A stretch of 36,689 nt of DNA from a virus, in IMG/VR virus record IMGVR_UViG_3300042731_002540, positions 1 through 36,689 of that record, one strand, 5' to 3'. Position 1 is the stretch's first letter. Every line of letters starts with the position of its first letter. Below, one piece after another: positions 1 to 7,570 of this stretch. The translations under genes were made by a program, and so were the position numbers. The notes under the pieces were generated by a model. That model had not been told where the DNA came from, did no database searches, and saw only the letters and a program-made list of their open reading frames with translations.

Positions 1-347
1 GTTTAACTATGTGGAATAATAGAACAACACAACCGTGTATGTTAAACTACATACCAGAACTTCAACAACGTAGTATAGATGCTTTACAAAAATTAGAAAA
101 AAGTAAAGTACATCCTTATAGTTGGAGAGAATATATACAACGTTGGATTAAGTGGCAACAACAAGATATTAGCAAATACAAAGCAGGAAATTATAAAAAT
201 TTATTAAGTTGGAAACGTGGTATAGACGCAATGGATCTTGCACGTGGAACAGATCTATGTACAAGTGTTCCTTTGTTAACACCGTTATACGAATATGCTA
301 TTGAAATTGAGCGCCAAACGGATCAAACTCCGATCCGCACTTCATAG
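1..347 (+). CDS. Radical SAM protein, C-terminal fragment (cut by window edge)
   Basis: The reading frame is open to the left edge (in-frame Leu-Thr codons before the ATG at 9), so this is probably the 3' end of a longer gene and the ATG at 9 need not be the true start. The last ~60 residues carry the same C-terminal signature as the complete radical SAM proteins in this window: a stretch like IDAMDLARGTDL followed by a Pro and a hydrophobic tail, compared with LDKIRNTKFEDFYPEF at 14802 and YDKRRGKDFRATFPSF in the 20262-21734 gene. The upstream helix (IPELQQRSIDALQKL) also matches the segment before that signature in the relatives. The catalytic cysteines would lie outside the window. The last 50 bases overlap, antisense, the 3' end of the next gene. 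The family call is inference from the shared C-terminus. Confidence 0.6.
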   Translation, partial: LTMWNNRTTQPCMLNYIPELQQRSIDALQKLEKSKVHPYSWREYIQRWIKWQQQDISKYKAGNYKNLLSWKRGIDAMDLARGTDLCTSVPLLTPLYEYAIEIERQTDQTPIRTS

Positions 348-1380
348 CACATACGCCTAGTTTTCCATTTTCTACACTATCCAATTGCCAACTTTCTTGT
401 ATGCTTTGAAGTATTCCACTATTAAAAACATTTTCTAGCCCGTGCTCTAGTGCGCTTATTCCTATTGTGCCTCCTGCACGATCAATATGATCCCAAATTT
501 GTTCCACACGATAGTCTTTGTGCCACCATTTATACATACGTCCTGCAGTCCAGCAGCATGGCATTAGTAATCCTTCTGCTGTAATAAAAATATTTTTTTC
601 TTCTGCTACTTTACATTTAATACTACAACTATCATAATAATCTTTCATACTACCATAAGACTTTTCAATTTCTTTTTGTTTTAGTAATGCTAGATTTTGA
701 TTCTCAGTTTTAGTTGGTTTAGCAATTGCTTGTGTTTGTTCACCTTTGCGATTACGTGCTTGGTGTATGTCTTTTTGTTGACTACTTGCTGTAAAGAATC
801 GTGCACTTTTTTTCTTTTGGAAGCGTTCAACTCCCCAAGATTCTGCTAGTGCTTCTGCTTCGTCGACTTGGTGTTCGTTATGTCCAAACACAATAAAGTC
901 CCAACGTGCTCTGCCACCAGCATCTATAAATGCTCGCATATTACGTTCTACATTGTTCCAGACAACATTCTGCCTGTATAAATGATTAGTGTCACTAAGA
1001 CCATCCACGCTGAAAATAACAGTGCCCATTCTACCAATGACTTGGGCAAGTTCACGCCACCATGTTTCATCTTTTGCTCCTGCGTTTGTATTCATACTGA
1101 GCCACATGTCTGCATTGTGTTCTCTGAAGTATTTAAAAATTTCAAGTGTATCTCTTGCAACAATAGGATCACCCAAGTTGCCACACATGTACATTGTTTT
1201 CAATTGTTTGATAAAGTCTGGTTCAAAGATGCGTTTGCAATCTTCTAAACTAAGTTCAGCATTAGTAATATGACGATTATCTACGCCGCCGTTTTCATTA
1301 CGATCGCACATAGGACATGCTGCCTGACAACGTTGTGTTACTTCTAAGTGTACTGTTGTAATATCGTTGTAATTATACAT
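298..1380 (-). CDS. Radical SAM protein with C-terminal SPASM-like cysteines
   Basis: 360 aa. The radical SAM 4Fe-4S motif CxxxCxxC is almost at the N-terminus (C18, C22, C25, in RCQAACPMC). It is followed by a strand-turn region (MYMCGNLGDP) in place of the usual GGEP and by FSVDGL, typical of the radical SAM barrel. Further cysteines at about 252, 256, 275-276, 344 and 348 resemble a SPASM-type domain for auxiliary Fe-S clusters. This sets it apart from the other radical SAM proteins here, whose extra cysteines are N-terminal. The reaction would be radical chemistry started by SAM cleavage; the substrate is unknown. The ATG overlaps the stop of the upstream small gene (TAATG), suggesting translational coupling. 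The 3' end overlaps the convergent gene by 50 bases. Confidence 0.85.
   Translation of the reverse strand: MYNYNDITTVHLEVTQRCQAACPMCDRNENGGVDNRHITNAELSLEDCKRIFEPDFIKQLKTMYMCGNLGDPIVARDTLEIFKYFREHNADMWLSMNTNAGAKDETWWRELAQVIGRMGTVIFSVDGLSDTNHLYRQNVVWNNVERNMRAFIDAGGRARWDFIVFGHNEHQVDEAEALAESWGVERFQKKKSARFFTASSQQKDIHQARNRKGEQTQAIAKPTKTENQNLALLKQKEIEKSYGSMKDYYDSCSIKCKVAEEKNIFITAEGLLMPCCWTAGRMYKWWHKDYRVEQIWDHIDRAGGTIGISALEHGLENVFNSGILQSIQESWQLDSVENGKLGVCAMKCGSEFDPFGAQFQ
319..337. repeat. Inverted repeat in convergent overlap
   Basis: CGGATC (319-324) pairs with GATCCG (332-337) across a 7-base loop, inside the 50-base overlap of two convergent genes. There is no T-run after it on either strand, so a rho-independent terminator is not supported; it might still slow polymerases at the junction. 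Confidence 0.35.
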
Positions 1381-1604
1381 TAATCATCCATTACTAGTTT
1401 AACATCTTTGCCTGGTCCGTAACGACTGGGCAAGTCTCCGTATTCTTCTATGTACCATTCGATAACTGCTTTGTACCATAAATGACTATTATGATGTGCA
1501 AGTTTGTTAAACTTGTAAATGTTATTATTAGTTGCTTGCATAGTGCTTAATGCACGTGCTGCTTCTTTTTGCAGTTCTCTTACTGATAAATCATTTATAT
1601 CCAA
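1380..1604 (-). CDS. Small conserved-looking protein of unknown function
   Basis: 74 aa, rich in charged and aromatic residues, predicted mostly helical, with no signal peptide or membrane segment. The only workable start is TTG at 1604: a stop lies directly upstream in frame and the first internal ATG would remove about a third of the protein. The start lies inside the end of the methyltransferase gene (14-base overlap), with a possible CGAGG ribosome-binding sequence about 10 bases upstream. The stop overlaps the start of the radical SAM gene as TAATG. This tight packing on both sides supports a real gene. I do not recognise the family. Confidence 0.55.
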   Translation of the reverse strand: MDINDLSVRELQKEAARALSTMQATNNNIYKFNKLAHHNSHLWYKAVIEWYIEEYGDLPSRYGPGKDVKLVMDD

Positions 1605-2715
1605 TTAACATAAACCTCGTATACTTAGGCAGTTCTCGCATACCCATATAATGTAGTTCAGACATAGGAGCCATTTCTTTAAATTCGTAAATATCATTTA
1701 CACAATTTACATGTTCTTTGATTTCAAAATAATTATTACTTTGTAATACAACTAATTTACCGTCTGGTATTTTAGAATACCAATCTGTAAAATTTTCAAT
1801 ATGTTCGCAACTTGTGTTTATAATTGTGTCAGGCATATCAGACAATTCACATTTTGTATTATTATTACGTAATACATGATATGTATGAGGATATTCTATA
1901 TTTTGTATATCTTCTGTTGTTGCTTGAAATTTCCAGTCTTTCATTACCCACGGTTTATTAAACACTTTAGCAATTTTTACACAACTAGAATCAATATCAA
2001 AAGATCTAACTTTATCTACTTTAATATTACTTTCAAAAATCATTGTTGCTAGTGTTGCATACCATCCAGCACAAAGAAATACTGTTCCTAAATCTAAATC
2101 AAGTTTTTCTAATTCATCAACCAGCCACATTTTACTTAGTAGTTGTCCTCTACTAAAGCAGTCTTTATCTATTGTAATATCATTTATAAAGAAGTTTTTA
2201 AACGCATTAGTAAATTGTGTAGACACATATTTTTCAATTATTGGCCAAAGTTTCCAAGTGTTTTCTTCTGTTATAAGTTTACGAAGATCATCATTACCGA
2301 TTAATTTAAATATACTTCTTAAATTTTTGTTTACTATAGCAGTTCTGTATATATTAACTACTTCATTATCCTCAGGAAATAATCTAAATAAACTATATAA
2401 ATTGTTTTCGAGTATTGCTCGTCTTAGATCATCACTGTGACCTTGCACTGTATAATATTCCATCAATCGAAAAATACTGTGTAAATTTTCATCAACAACT
2501 GCTTTTCTTATTTCTTCATTATCATCAGTTTGATCGCACAATCTAAAAATACTGCTAAGATCTCGATCGATCACTGCACGTCTCAGATCTGCTAATTCAG
2601 TTATGTCTGGATATAATATTTCATATCTATCTAGCAATTCATGAATTAACAGTTGTGACGTTTCGGTTTCAACTTCGTCAACAACGTCAGGCATATCAAC
2701 TCGTATTAACTTCAA
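1591..2715 (-). CDS. Repeat-fused class I SAM-dependent methyltransferase
   Basis: 374 aa in two parts. Residues ~44-160 contain five repeats of about 25 residues with the pattern DLRRAVxxxDLxSIFRL, probably paired helices. Residues ~185-374 form a Rossmann-type methyltransferase-like domain: LCAGWY is a variant motif I, SFDIDSSCVKIA is the acidic second strand, ATTEDIQ follows, and DTIINTSCEHI occupies the motif IV/V region. I recognise this C-terminal domain as a type common in marine phages; its substrate is unknown. Translation probably starts at TTG (2715), preceded by a good AGAGGA sequence 6 bases away; the TTG overlaps the stop of the upstream glycosyltransferase-like gene. An ATG at 2694 is an alternative with a weaker ribosome-binding site. 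Confidence 0.75.
   Translation of the reverse strand: MKLIRVDMPDVVDEVETETSQLLIHELLDRYEILYPDITELADLRRAVIDRDLSSIFRLCDQTDDNEEIRKAVVDENLHSIFRLMEYYTVQGHSDDLRRAILENNLYSLFRLFPEDNEVVNIYRTAIVNKNLRSIFKLIGNDDLRKLITEENTWKLWPIIEKYVSTQFTNAFKNFFINDITIDKDCFSRGQLLSKMWLVDELEKLDLDLGTVFLCAGWYATLATMIFESNIKVDKVRSFDIDSSCVKIAKVFNKPWVMKDWKFQATTEDIQNIEYPHTYHVLRNNNTKCELSDMPDTIINTSCEHIENFTDWYSKIPDGKLVVLQSNNYFEIKEHVNCVNDIYEFKEMAPMSELHYMGMRELPKYTRFMLIGYK
2236..2586 (-). repeat. Five protein-level tandem repeats (~25 aa each)
   Basis: Within the methyltransferase gene, residues 44-60, 69-85, 97-113, 121-139 and 144-160 repeat the pattern (D/E)-(L/I)-R-(R/K)-A-(V/I)-x-x-x-(D/N)-L-x-S-(I/L)-F-(R/K)-L. Spacing is 23-28 residues. 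The fifth copy is degenerate (LITEENTWKLWPII). The DNA copies have diverged, so this is an established domain rather than a fresh slippage product. Confidence 0.85.
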
Positions 2716-3428
2716 ACATTTTCCTCTAACGATAATTCAAATTGCTCTCTTAGCCAATCAAAGTCATTTATACGTTTTAGTACTTTATCATTTTTACGGT
2801 AATGTGTTCCAAAATCTCTACCTTGGTTTGCTCCCATAATAGCATATTCACCGTATTGTTTATTTTTTCCTCTAGTGCACCATATATCTAACCTGTATTG
2901 ATTATCTATATTATCACCGTTTGGAATAATACTACTTGCAAGTTTAGTACATTCTCTAAATGCACTTTTCCATGCATCGAACGGACTAGTGTTAAATGCT
3001 GTAATATTACTGATACCAAATTGAGGAACAAAAGGACACCCCAAACTTGTACTCATGTCAACATTCCATGTACGTGCTTCTAATAGTTGCCTACGTGGAA
3101 ATAACTTAACACCGCCATATCCGTAAAGTAAATCATTTACTGGATTTCGACTACGCCACGTGTATATACATTCTGTTTGTGGAAAATGACCATACTCTAA
3201 TTTTGTACTTTTTGGAGTAAACTCAAAATTAAATGTTTCCTCTATAATTGCATCTGCATCTACTACATAAAAATTGTTTGTTTCAGCAATAGTTGCAGCG
3301 GCTTGGTGTGCTTTCAAAATACCTTTAACTCCCTCAACACGCTTTGCATGAGGAGCAAACATTTTCAGTATTTCAAAATGCTCGTCGGCAGTTTCTTCAT
3401 AATAACTAATTTGAATTACGTCTAACAT
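2712..3428 (-). CDS. Glycosyltransferase-like protein (DAD motif)
   Basis: 238 aa. Residues 53-60 (FYVVDADA) give a DxD-type motif (D57, D59) after a Rossmann-like start, as in GT-A glycosyltransferases that bind a sugar nucleotide through a metal. It is a paralogue of the 23288-24271 product; shared blocks include an N-terminal (I/Y)ISYxExxADE, YGxGG(V/I)K, SPxxAWxxxFRE and a C-terminal DFDWL. Donor and acceptor are unknown. The stop overlaps the TTG start of the methyltransferase gene, and the 38-codon gene ends just upstream, so all are probably co-transcribed. The glycosyltransferase call is motif-based; another nucleotide-diphospho-sugar fold function is possible. Confidence 0.65.
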   Translation of the reverse strand: MLDVIQISYYEETADEHFEILKMFAPHAKRVEGVKGILKAHQAAATIAETNNFYVVDADAIIEETFNFEFTPKSTKLEYGHFPQTECIYTWRSRNPVNDLLYGYGGVKLFPRRQLLEARTWNVDMSTSLGCPFVPQFGISNITAFNTSPFDAWKSAFRECTKLASSIIPNGDNIDNQYRLDIWCTRGKNKQYGEYAIMGANQGRDFGTHYRKNDKVLKRINDFDWLREQFELSLEENV

Positions 3429-3431
3429 TTT

Positions 3432-3548
3432 TCACTCATATATAAAAGGATCTTTTTGTTTTAATTCTTCTAACCGTTTTTTAAACTGTTTTTTTCTTTG
3501 ATAACGAGTCCACGGCCATAATATAAAATTTTTTATTTTGGTAAACAT
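3432..3548 (-). CDS. Very small basic protein (38 aa)
   Basis: A 39-codon frame in what would otherwise be a ~100-base gap. The product begins MFTKIKNFILWPWTRY, continues with a Lys/Arg-rich helix and ends in DPFIYE. A hydrophobic-aromatic N-terminus followed by a positively charged amphipathic helix suggests membrane-surface or nucleic-acid binding, but this is inference. The ATG at 3548 lies inside the last codons of the carbamoyltransferase gene (16-base overlap) and is preceded by GGAG about 7 bases upstream. The stop is 3 bases before the next gene's ATG. I recall similar short proteins ending in DPFIY in marine T4-like phages, which supports it, but I could not check this. Confidence 0.7.
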   Translation of the reverse strand: MFTKIKNFILWPWTRYQRKKQFKKRLEELKQKDPFIYE

Positions 3549-5029
3549 ACTTTAACTCCGTATTTTCTGCTCCATCTTTCTGCATCTTCACGTGTATTTA
3601 CTAGTGGTTCGCCTTTGATATTAAGGCTAGTATTAAGTAACATAGGACATCCAGTTTCGTCATACCAATCTTCTAATAACTTTCTAAATCCAGGATTATC
3701 TCGTTTATTAACAGTTTGTACACGGCTACTTCCATCATAGTGTATAATAGCAGGAAACTTTTTAGTATCCTTACACCAAGACGTATATTGCATATAAGGT
3801 CCAAAGTGTCCGTCAAAATAGTCACTTGCATATTCTTCTAAGATTGCTGGAGCAAAGGGTCTAAATGCTTCACGTTGCTTTATGCTATTAACAAGATCTT
3901 TTACATCGTCGCCCCTAGGATCGGCAAGTATACTACGATTTCCCAACGACCTTGGTCCAAATTCGGCTTTACCTGCTGCTACTGCAGTAATTCTATTATT
4001 TTTAAGTTCTTCGATAAGTTGTTCAACTGGATACTCTCCTTCGATATTATGGCCAAGATATGGTCCTGGCCATCTTACATGTTGGTCCCAGTGTGCTAGT
4101 GGAGCACCTATTGCACTGCCTGCATCGCCCGGGTTAGGCATAATCCATACTTGACTAAAGTTTTTGTGTGCAATGCTATTTGCTTTACAATTAAGTGCAC
4201 AGCCACCCATTATAACAATATTTCGTGTTTTGGGCAATAGTTGTGCTGTATAACGAACCAACCCTTGAAATATTTCTTCATAAATTCTTTGTGTTGCTGC
4301 AGCAATGTCTGCATAGTCCTGTGGTGTACGCAAGTCTAAAGCCCAATCTAAACATCCACGATGACAGTTTCTTTTAAAGATAACATTACCGTCATCCATT
4401 GTAGGCATTTTTTCAATAAAGTCTCTTTTTATTCTTTTGTATAGTCGGTCCTTATCGCCTATTGCAGCCATACCCATGAGAATGTATTCGTGTTCTTGTG
4501 GCTTTAGTCCAATACGCTGTGTCATTGCACTATACCAAATACCTACACTGTGCGGATAATTTTGTTTATGTATACGCTTTAAATTATTATCTTCTCCGTA
4601 CCATATACTGATTGTTTCCCATTCGCCAATACTATCAACTACTAATACTGCGGCATCACTAAAAGGACTAGTATAAAAGCCTGCTGCAGCATGACTACGA
4701 TGGTGTGCTGTTGCTATACTTTTAGGAGCATCTGGATAAAAAGATCTCATATGCGATGTAGGAGATTCTTTTGTTAATAGAGAATATTGTTTGGCATAAA
4801 ATTGTCTTGTTTTTTTTAAAAATGTATTTTCATAAAAATATACGTTTTCTGGTTTTCCAAATTCTAGTGCTTCGTTAATTAAATCTTGATGTAAGTTTTT
4901 GTCATTTTTAATACGACTATAGCGTTCACTGTGTGCAGCAAATACCAATCTTTTGTTTACATATACTGCTAGACTAGCATCATGGCTCATGCCTGTCCAC
5001 CCCCAAACGACTTTGTTAGTTGTTGTCAT
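3533..5029 (-). CDS. Carbamoyltransferase, NodU/CmcH family
   Basis: 498 aa, close to full length for the family. These enzymes make a carbamoyl-adenylate intermediate from carbamoyl phosphate and ATP and transfer the carbamoyl group to a hydroxyl, usually on a sugar or antibiotic. The N-terminal Kae1-like part shows SHDAS (residues ~15-19), the metal-binding HHRSH (109-113), DSIGEWET, GMAAIGD and MGGCALNCKANS. The C-terminal YrdC-like part shows EFGPRSLGNRSILADPR, FRPFAPAI and LNTSLNIKGEPLV. All recognisable motifs are present, so it is likely active. It overlaps the GDPD-like gene by 14 bases and the 38-codon gene by 16. In this setting it probably decorates a glycan built by the neighbouring transferases. 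Confidence 0.93.
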   Translation of the reverse strand: MTTTNKVVWGWTGMSHDASLAVYVNKRLVFAAHSERYSRIKNDKNLHQDLINEALEFGKPENVYFYENTFLKKTRQFYAKQYSLLTKESPTSHMRSFYPDAPKSIATAHHRSHAAAGFYTSPFSDAAVLVVDSIGEWETISIWYGEDNNLKRIHKQNYPHSVGIWYSAMTQRIGLKPQEHEYILMGMAAIGDKDRLYKRIKRDFIEKMPTMDDGNVIFKRNCHRGCLDWALDLRTPQDYADIAAATQRIYEEIFQGLVRYTAQLLPKTRNIVIMGGCALNCKANSIAHKNFSQVWIMPNPGDAGSAIGAPLAHWDQHVRWPGPYLGHNIEGEYPVEQLIEELKNNRITAVAAGKAEFGPRSLGNRSILADPRGDDVKDLVNSIKQREAFRPFAPAILEEYASDYFDGHFGPYMQYTSWCKDTKKFPAIIHYDGSSRVQTVNKRDNPGFRKLLEDWYDETGCPMLLNTSLNIKGEPLVNTREDAERWSRKYGVKVCLPK

Positions 5030-5456
5030 TTACTTTGTCTCCGCATATTCCATATATACCATTTTTATCATCAGGAAGTGGTATATCTTCCAAATCTAAC
5101 CAAACTGCTTGTTTGTGACGAGGAAAGTTTCCTGGGTAACACCATATATGTCCATCGTTGGTTAGTGTAACTGTATCAGTATTGTGCCAAAAGCAACGAG
5201 TACGCATGTCTAATAATATTTGCAGTGCGTCTAAATCTTTTGCATGACACCATACACCTGGCTGTTGTAAAAAATTTGTGTTAGCAATTTGCAGTGGTTC
5301 GTCATGTCCTAAGTATAGTATACCACGGTGTGCACGTACATCAACTTCAACATCATACCCTTTGTCATAGTATGCAAACTCTACATAGTCTTTAGTATTC
5401 TCCCAAGCAGTTTGTACACCTTGCCAATTGCCTTTATGTGCTATGAATTTAACCAC
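5016..5456 (-). CDS. Minimal GDPD / PI-PLC-like phosphodiesterase
   Basis: 146 aa, shorter than the ~250 aa usual for glycerophosphodiester phosphodiesterases. It keeps an N-terminal IAHKG (H7, with Lys where Arg is usual), an ExD pair (E37, D39, in DVEVDVR) and LGHDE (H51), matching the catalytic His-Glu-Asp-His set of the TIM-barrel family. The rest of the barrel is reduced. It may hydrolyse a glycerophosphodiester or cyclic phosphodiester linkage, or act only as a binder. The start is GTG at 5456, supported by AGAGGA about 9 bases upstream; it lies within the last codons of the nucleotidyltransferase gene. The neighbours suggest a role in making or trimming a phosphorylated glycan. Confidence 0.65.
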   Translation of the reverse strand: MVKFIAHKGNWQGVQTAWENTKDYVEFAYYDKGYDVEVDVRAHRGILYLGHDEPLQIANTNFLQQPGVWCHAKDLDALQILLDMRTRCFWHNTDTVTLTNDGHIWCYPGNFPRHKQAVWLDLEDIPLPDDKNGIYGICGDKVNDNN

Positions 5457-6136
5457 AACTCTAAGTCCTCTGGTGTTCCAACTCCGTACATCCGATTAAT
5501 AGGAACTCGTACTACACGACCTCCTGCTGCAATAGTTTGGTTGTATGTTGGTGCAAGATAAAACTCTCCATTTACACGCTCGTTGTTTGCAATCATTCTG
5601 TTGGCACTGTTTTTAAATGTAATCCAATGACTCCAGTAATAGTGTCCGCTTGTGCCATATGTACTAATTGGATTCTTTTCTGCTACTTCTACAACTACGT
5701 CATTTTCTGTTCTAGCATAACTCCACTTAGGATCACGATCCGGACAATCAAAAGTCATAATAACTCCGTCGTTGTCCATTTGTTCTGTGAACAAACTGCT
5801 ATTCCAATCAATAAACTGATCACAGTTTGTAACAAACATTGCATCTTCTGAATTCATGTAAGGGTCTGCAGTAAGCACACTGCAGGCTGCACCTTCTGTT
5901 AATGCGTCTAGTTCAACAACGTGTGCACGTGGATAGTAGTCACGTATACCATCTGCTATATTGTGTTCTTTGCGAACGATAAAAATATAATTGTCAAACT
6001 CTAGGTCCACACTTTCTACTGCTCGCACAAACATAGGTTTGCCACGCACATCTATCAATGGCTTTGGGGTTGTATAACCTTGTTCTCGAAATCGGCTGCC
6101 TTCGCCTGCCATTGGCATAATTAAATTAAAGTTCAT
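5441..6136 (-). CDS. Sugar/aminoalcohol-phosphate nucleotidyltransferase
   Basis: 231 aa, typical of short NTP-transferase domain proteins. The N-terminal signature PMAGEGSRF (residues 8-16) followed by TPKPLIDVRGKPM (K25) is the nucleotide-binding loop and catalytic lysine region of the family that makes NDP-sugars or CDP-alcohols. VTNCDQFIDW (~102-111) supplies the metal-binding Asp. No left-handed beta-helix acyltransferase domain follows. Which NTP and phosphate it uses cannot be read from sequence; RmlA-, LicC- and WcbM-like enzymes all share these motifs. It lies in the operon with the carbamoyltransferase and overlaps the radical SAM gene upstream by 11 bases. Confidence 0.88.
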   Translation of the reverse strand: MNFNLIMPMAGEGSRFREQGYTTPKPLIDVRGKPMFVRAVESVDLEFDNYIFIVRKEHNIADGIRDYYPRAHVVELDALTEGAACSVLTADPYMNSEDAMFVTNCDQFIDWNSSLFTEQMDNDGVIMTFDCPDRDPKWSYARTENDVVVEVAEKNPISTYGTSGHYYWSHWITFKNSANRMIANNERVNGEFYLAPTYNQTIAAGGRVVRVPINRMYGVGTPEDLELWLNS

Positions 6137-7523
6137 TTTTTTTCCACCAGTCGTGCAACTCTGTGTCGTTGCGGTATATATCTTCTAGTCGCAGTGGTTC
6201 TTGCCTAATGCGATCTAATTTATCTTGAAATCCTTTGCCGTTTTTAAATGCTTGCTCATATGTATCTGGCCATTGTTCAGCAAATGTAGGTCTGTTTTTC
6301 ATTTCACGTAACGTGTTAACTATACTCATTTGTCTGTGTGTAGCACGTGGTTCCATGTATGCTAAAAGTTCATCTATCTTACGATCTAATATATGCCGTG
6401 GCCATGCAAACGGACTCATAACAATATCTGGATGAAATGCAAACATAATTTTTGTTTCTACACTTACATCTAACTCACGACTTAAATCAAACAAGTCTTG
6501 TATACTAAACATTCCTGGACCTGTGATAGTTAAATCAAATCTCATTTTTTCATTACCACCTGGCAACTCTAAGCCTTGTTTAAAATTCGACAACCAATCT
6601 TCCCAGCGTATTCCTTTACGTATAAACTCTACAATATCTCCTGTGCCATCAATACTTGCACACATTAGCCAGTCTTTAAACTGCGGTAAGTATTCGTACA
6701 AATTTTTACCATTGAAGTCTACTCGAGAAAGATTGCTATTATAACGCAAATAACAATTTTTTGCACTATCGTTATCTATCATTTCTTGTAGTGCCCACCA
6801 GTGTATATCATACATCAGTGGTTCCCCGCCAACCCAATAAATTTCTTCAACAATACCTTTACTAATTGCTTCTTTAAATTCAGGTTCAACAACGTTACGC
6901 TGAAACTGTGTCATTTTCTTTTTAACATCGTGCTGCATAAACGGTTGGTTTTCCGGTGTCCACATGTTGTGCTTTTTCTTTTCGGCTTCCCAACTTGAAC
7001 TTAGTTGTTCACCACACATGCGACACTTAAAATTACACAAGTTACTGTAACGATAATCAAACGAGATTGTAGGCATCGTAGTACGACCGTCATCATCTGT
7101 ACTATCAAATGCTTCTTGTATTTTATCTTTAAACAACACTCCAGTAAACCATTTGCGATAACTACTAATACTCAATATATCATCATTGCAAACATCACAC
7201 TGTGGTATACGTTCACCTGCCATTAACTTTTTTCTTATGTTACACATGTAATCACTATTCCAATGTTCTTCAAGTGTCACTGGATTAAAATCATCTGCAG
7301 CAGTTTTAGATTCTTTTATTTCGCCGTACGTTTCATCGTTTGTAGCATCAATGTATTGTTTTTGAAAACTATGTTCTTCACGACTTGCACAACACATTCT
7401 ACGTTCGCCTTGTGGAGAAATATATGTATGTGTCCACGGCGCCATGCAGAAAGTTTTATTTTCACTTTCTTGTGCACAACTGCCGTCGTCATTCCAAATT
7501 GGTATTTTTCTTTTAGTTGTCAT
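6126..7523 (-). CDS. Radical SAM protein with N-terminal twitch-like domain
   Basis: 465 aa. The radical SAM motif is C163-x3-C167-x2-C170 (NLCNFKCRMC), followed by WVGGEPLM (SAM contact) and CASIDGTG. Before it lies a cysteine-containing segment typical of the group: C26 in CMAPWTH, C44-C45 after a Gly turn, EHWNS, and C109-x2-C112. This looks like a half-SPASM ('twitch') auxiliary cluster site placed N-terminally rather than C-terminally. The C-terminus has the shared LDRIR signature. Substrate unknown. It is the first gene downstream of a strong sigma70-type promoter and heads the run towards the nucleotidyltransferase and carbamoyltransferase. Confidence 0.88.
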   Translation of the reverse strand: MTTKRKIPIWNDDGSCAQESENKTFCMAPWTHTYISPQGERRMCCASREEHSFQKQYIDATNDETYGEIKESKTAADDFNPVTLEEHWNSDYMCNIRKKLMAGERIPQCDVCNDDILSISSYRKWFTGVLFKDKIQEAFDSTDDDGRTTMPTISFDYRYSNLCNFKCRMCGEQLSSSWEAEKKKHNMWTPENQPFMQHDVKKKMTQFQRNVVEPEFKEAISKGIVEEIYWVGGEPLMYDIHWWALQEMIDNDSAKNCYLRYNSNLSRVDFNGKNLYEYLPQFKDWLMCASIDGTGDIVEFIRKGIRWEDWLSNFKQGLELPGGNEKMRFDLTITGPGMFSIQDLFDLSRELDVSVETKIMFAFHPDIVMSPFAWPRHILDRKIDELLAYMEPRATHRQMSIVNTLREMKNRPTFAEQWPDTYEQAFKNGKGFQDKLDRIRQEPLRLEDIYRNDTELHDWWKKNEL

Positions 7524-7541
7524 GAGGATCCCATTTTGTAT

Positions 7542-7570
7542 AATATAACTTATTTTTCTGTAGTTGTCAA
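7542..7570 (-). promoter_or_regulatory. Sigma70-type promoter (TTGACA, 17 bp, TATATT)
   Basis: On the minus strand TTGACA (7570-7565) and TATATT (7547-7542) are separated by 17 bases. The -35 box lies in the last codons of the SGNH-like gene and the -10 box in the 26-base gap before the radical SAM start at 7523. This would give a short leader and allow host-polymerase (early or middle) expression of the operon from 7523 downwards, independently of the late-type promoter further upstream. Confidence 0.6.
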
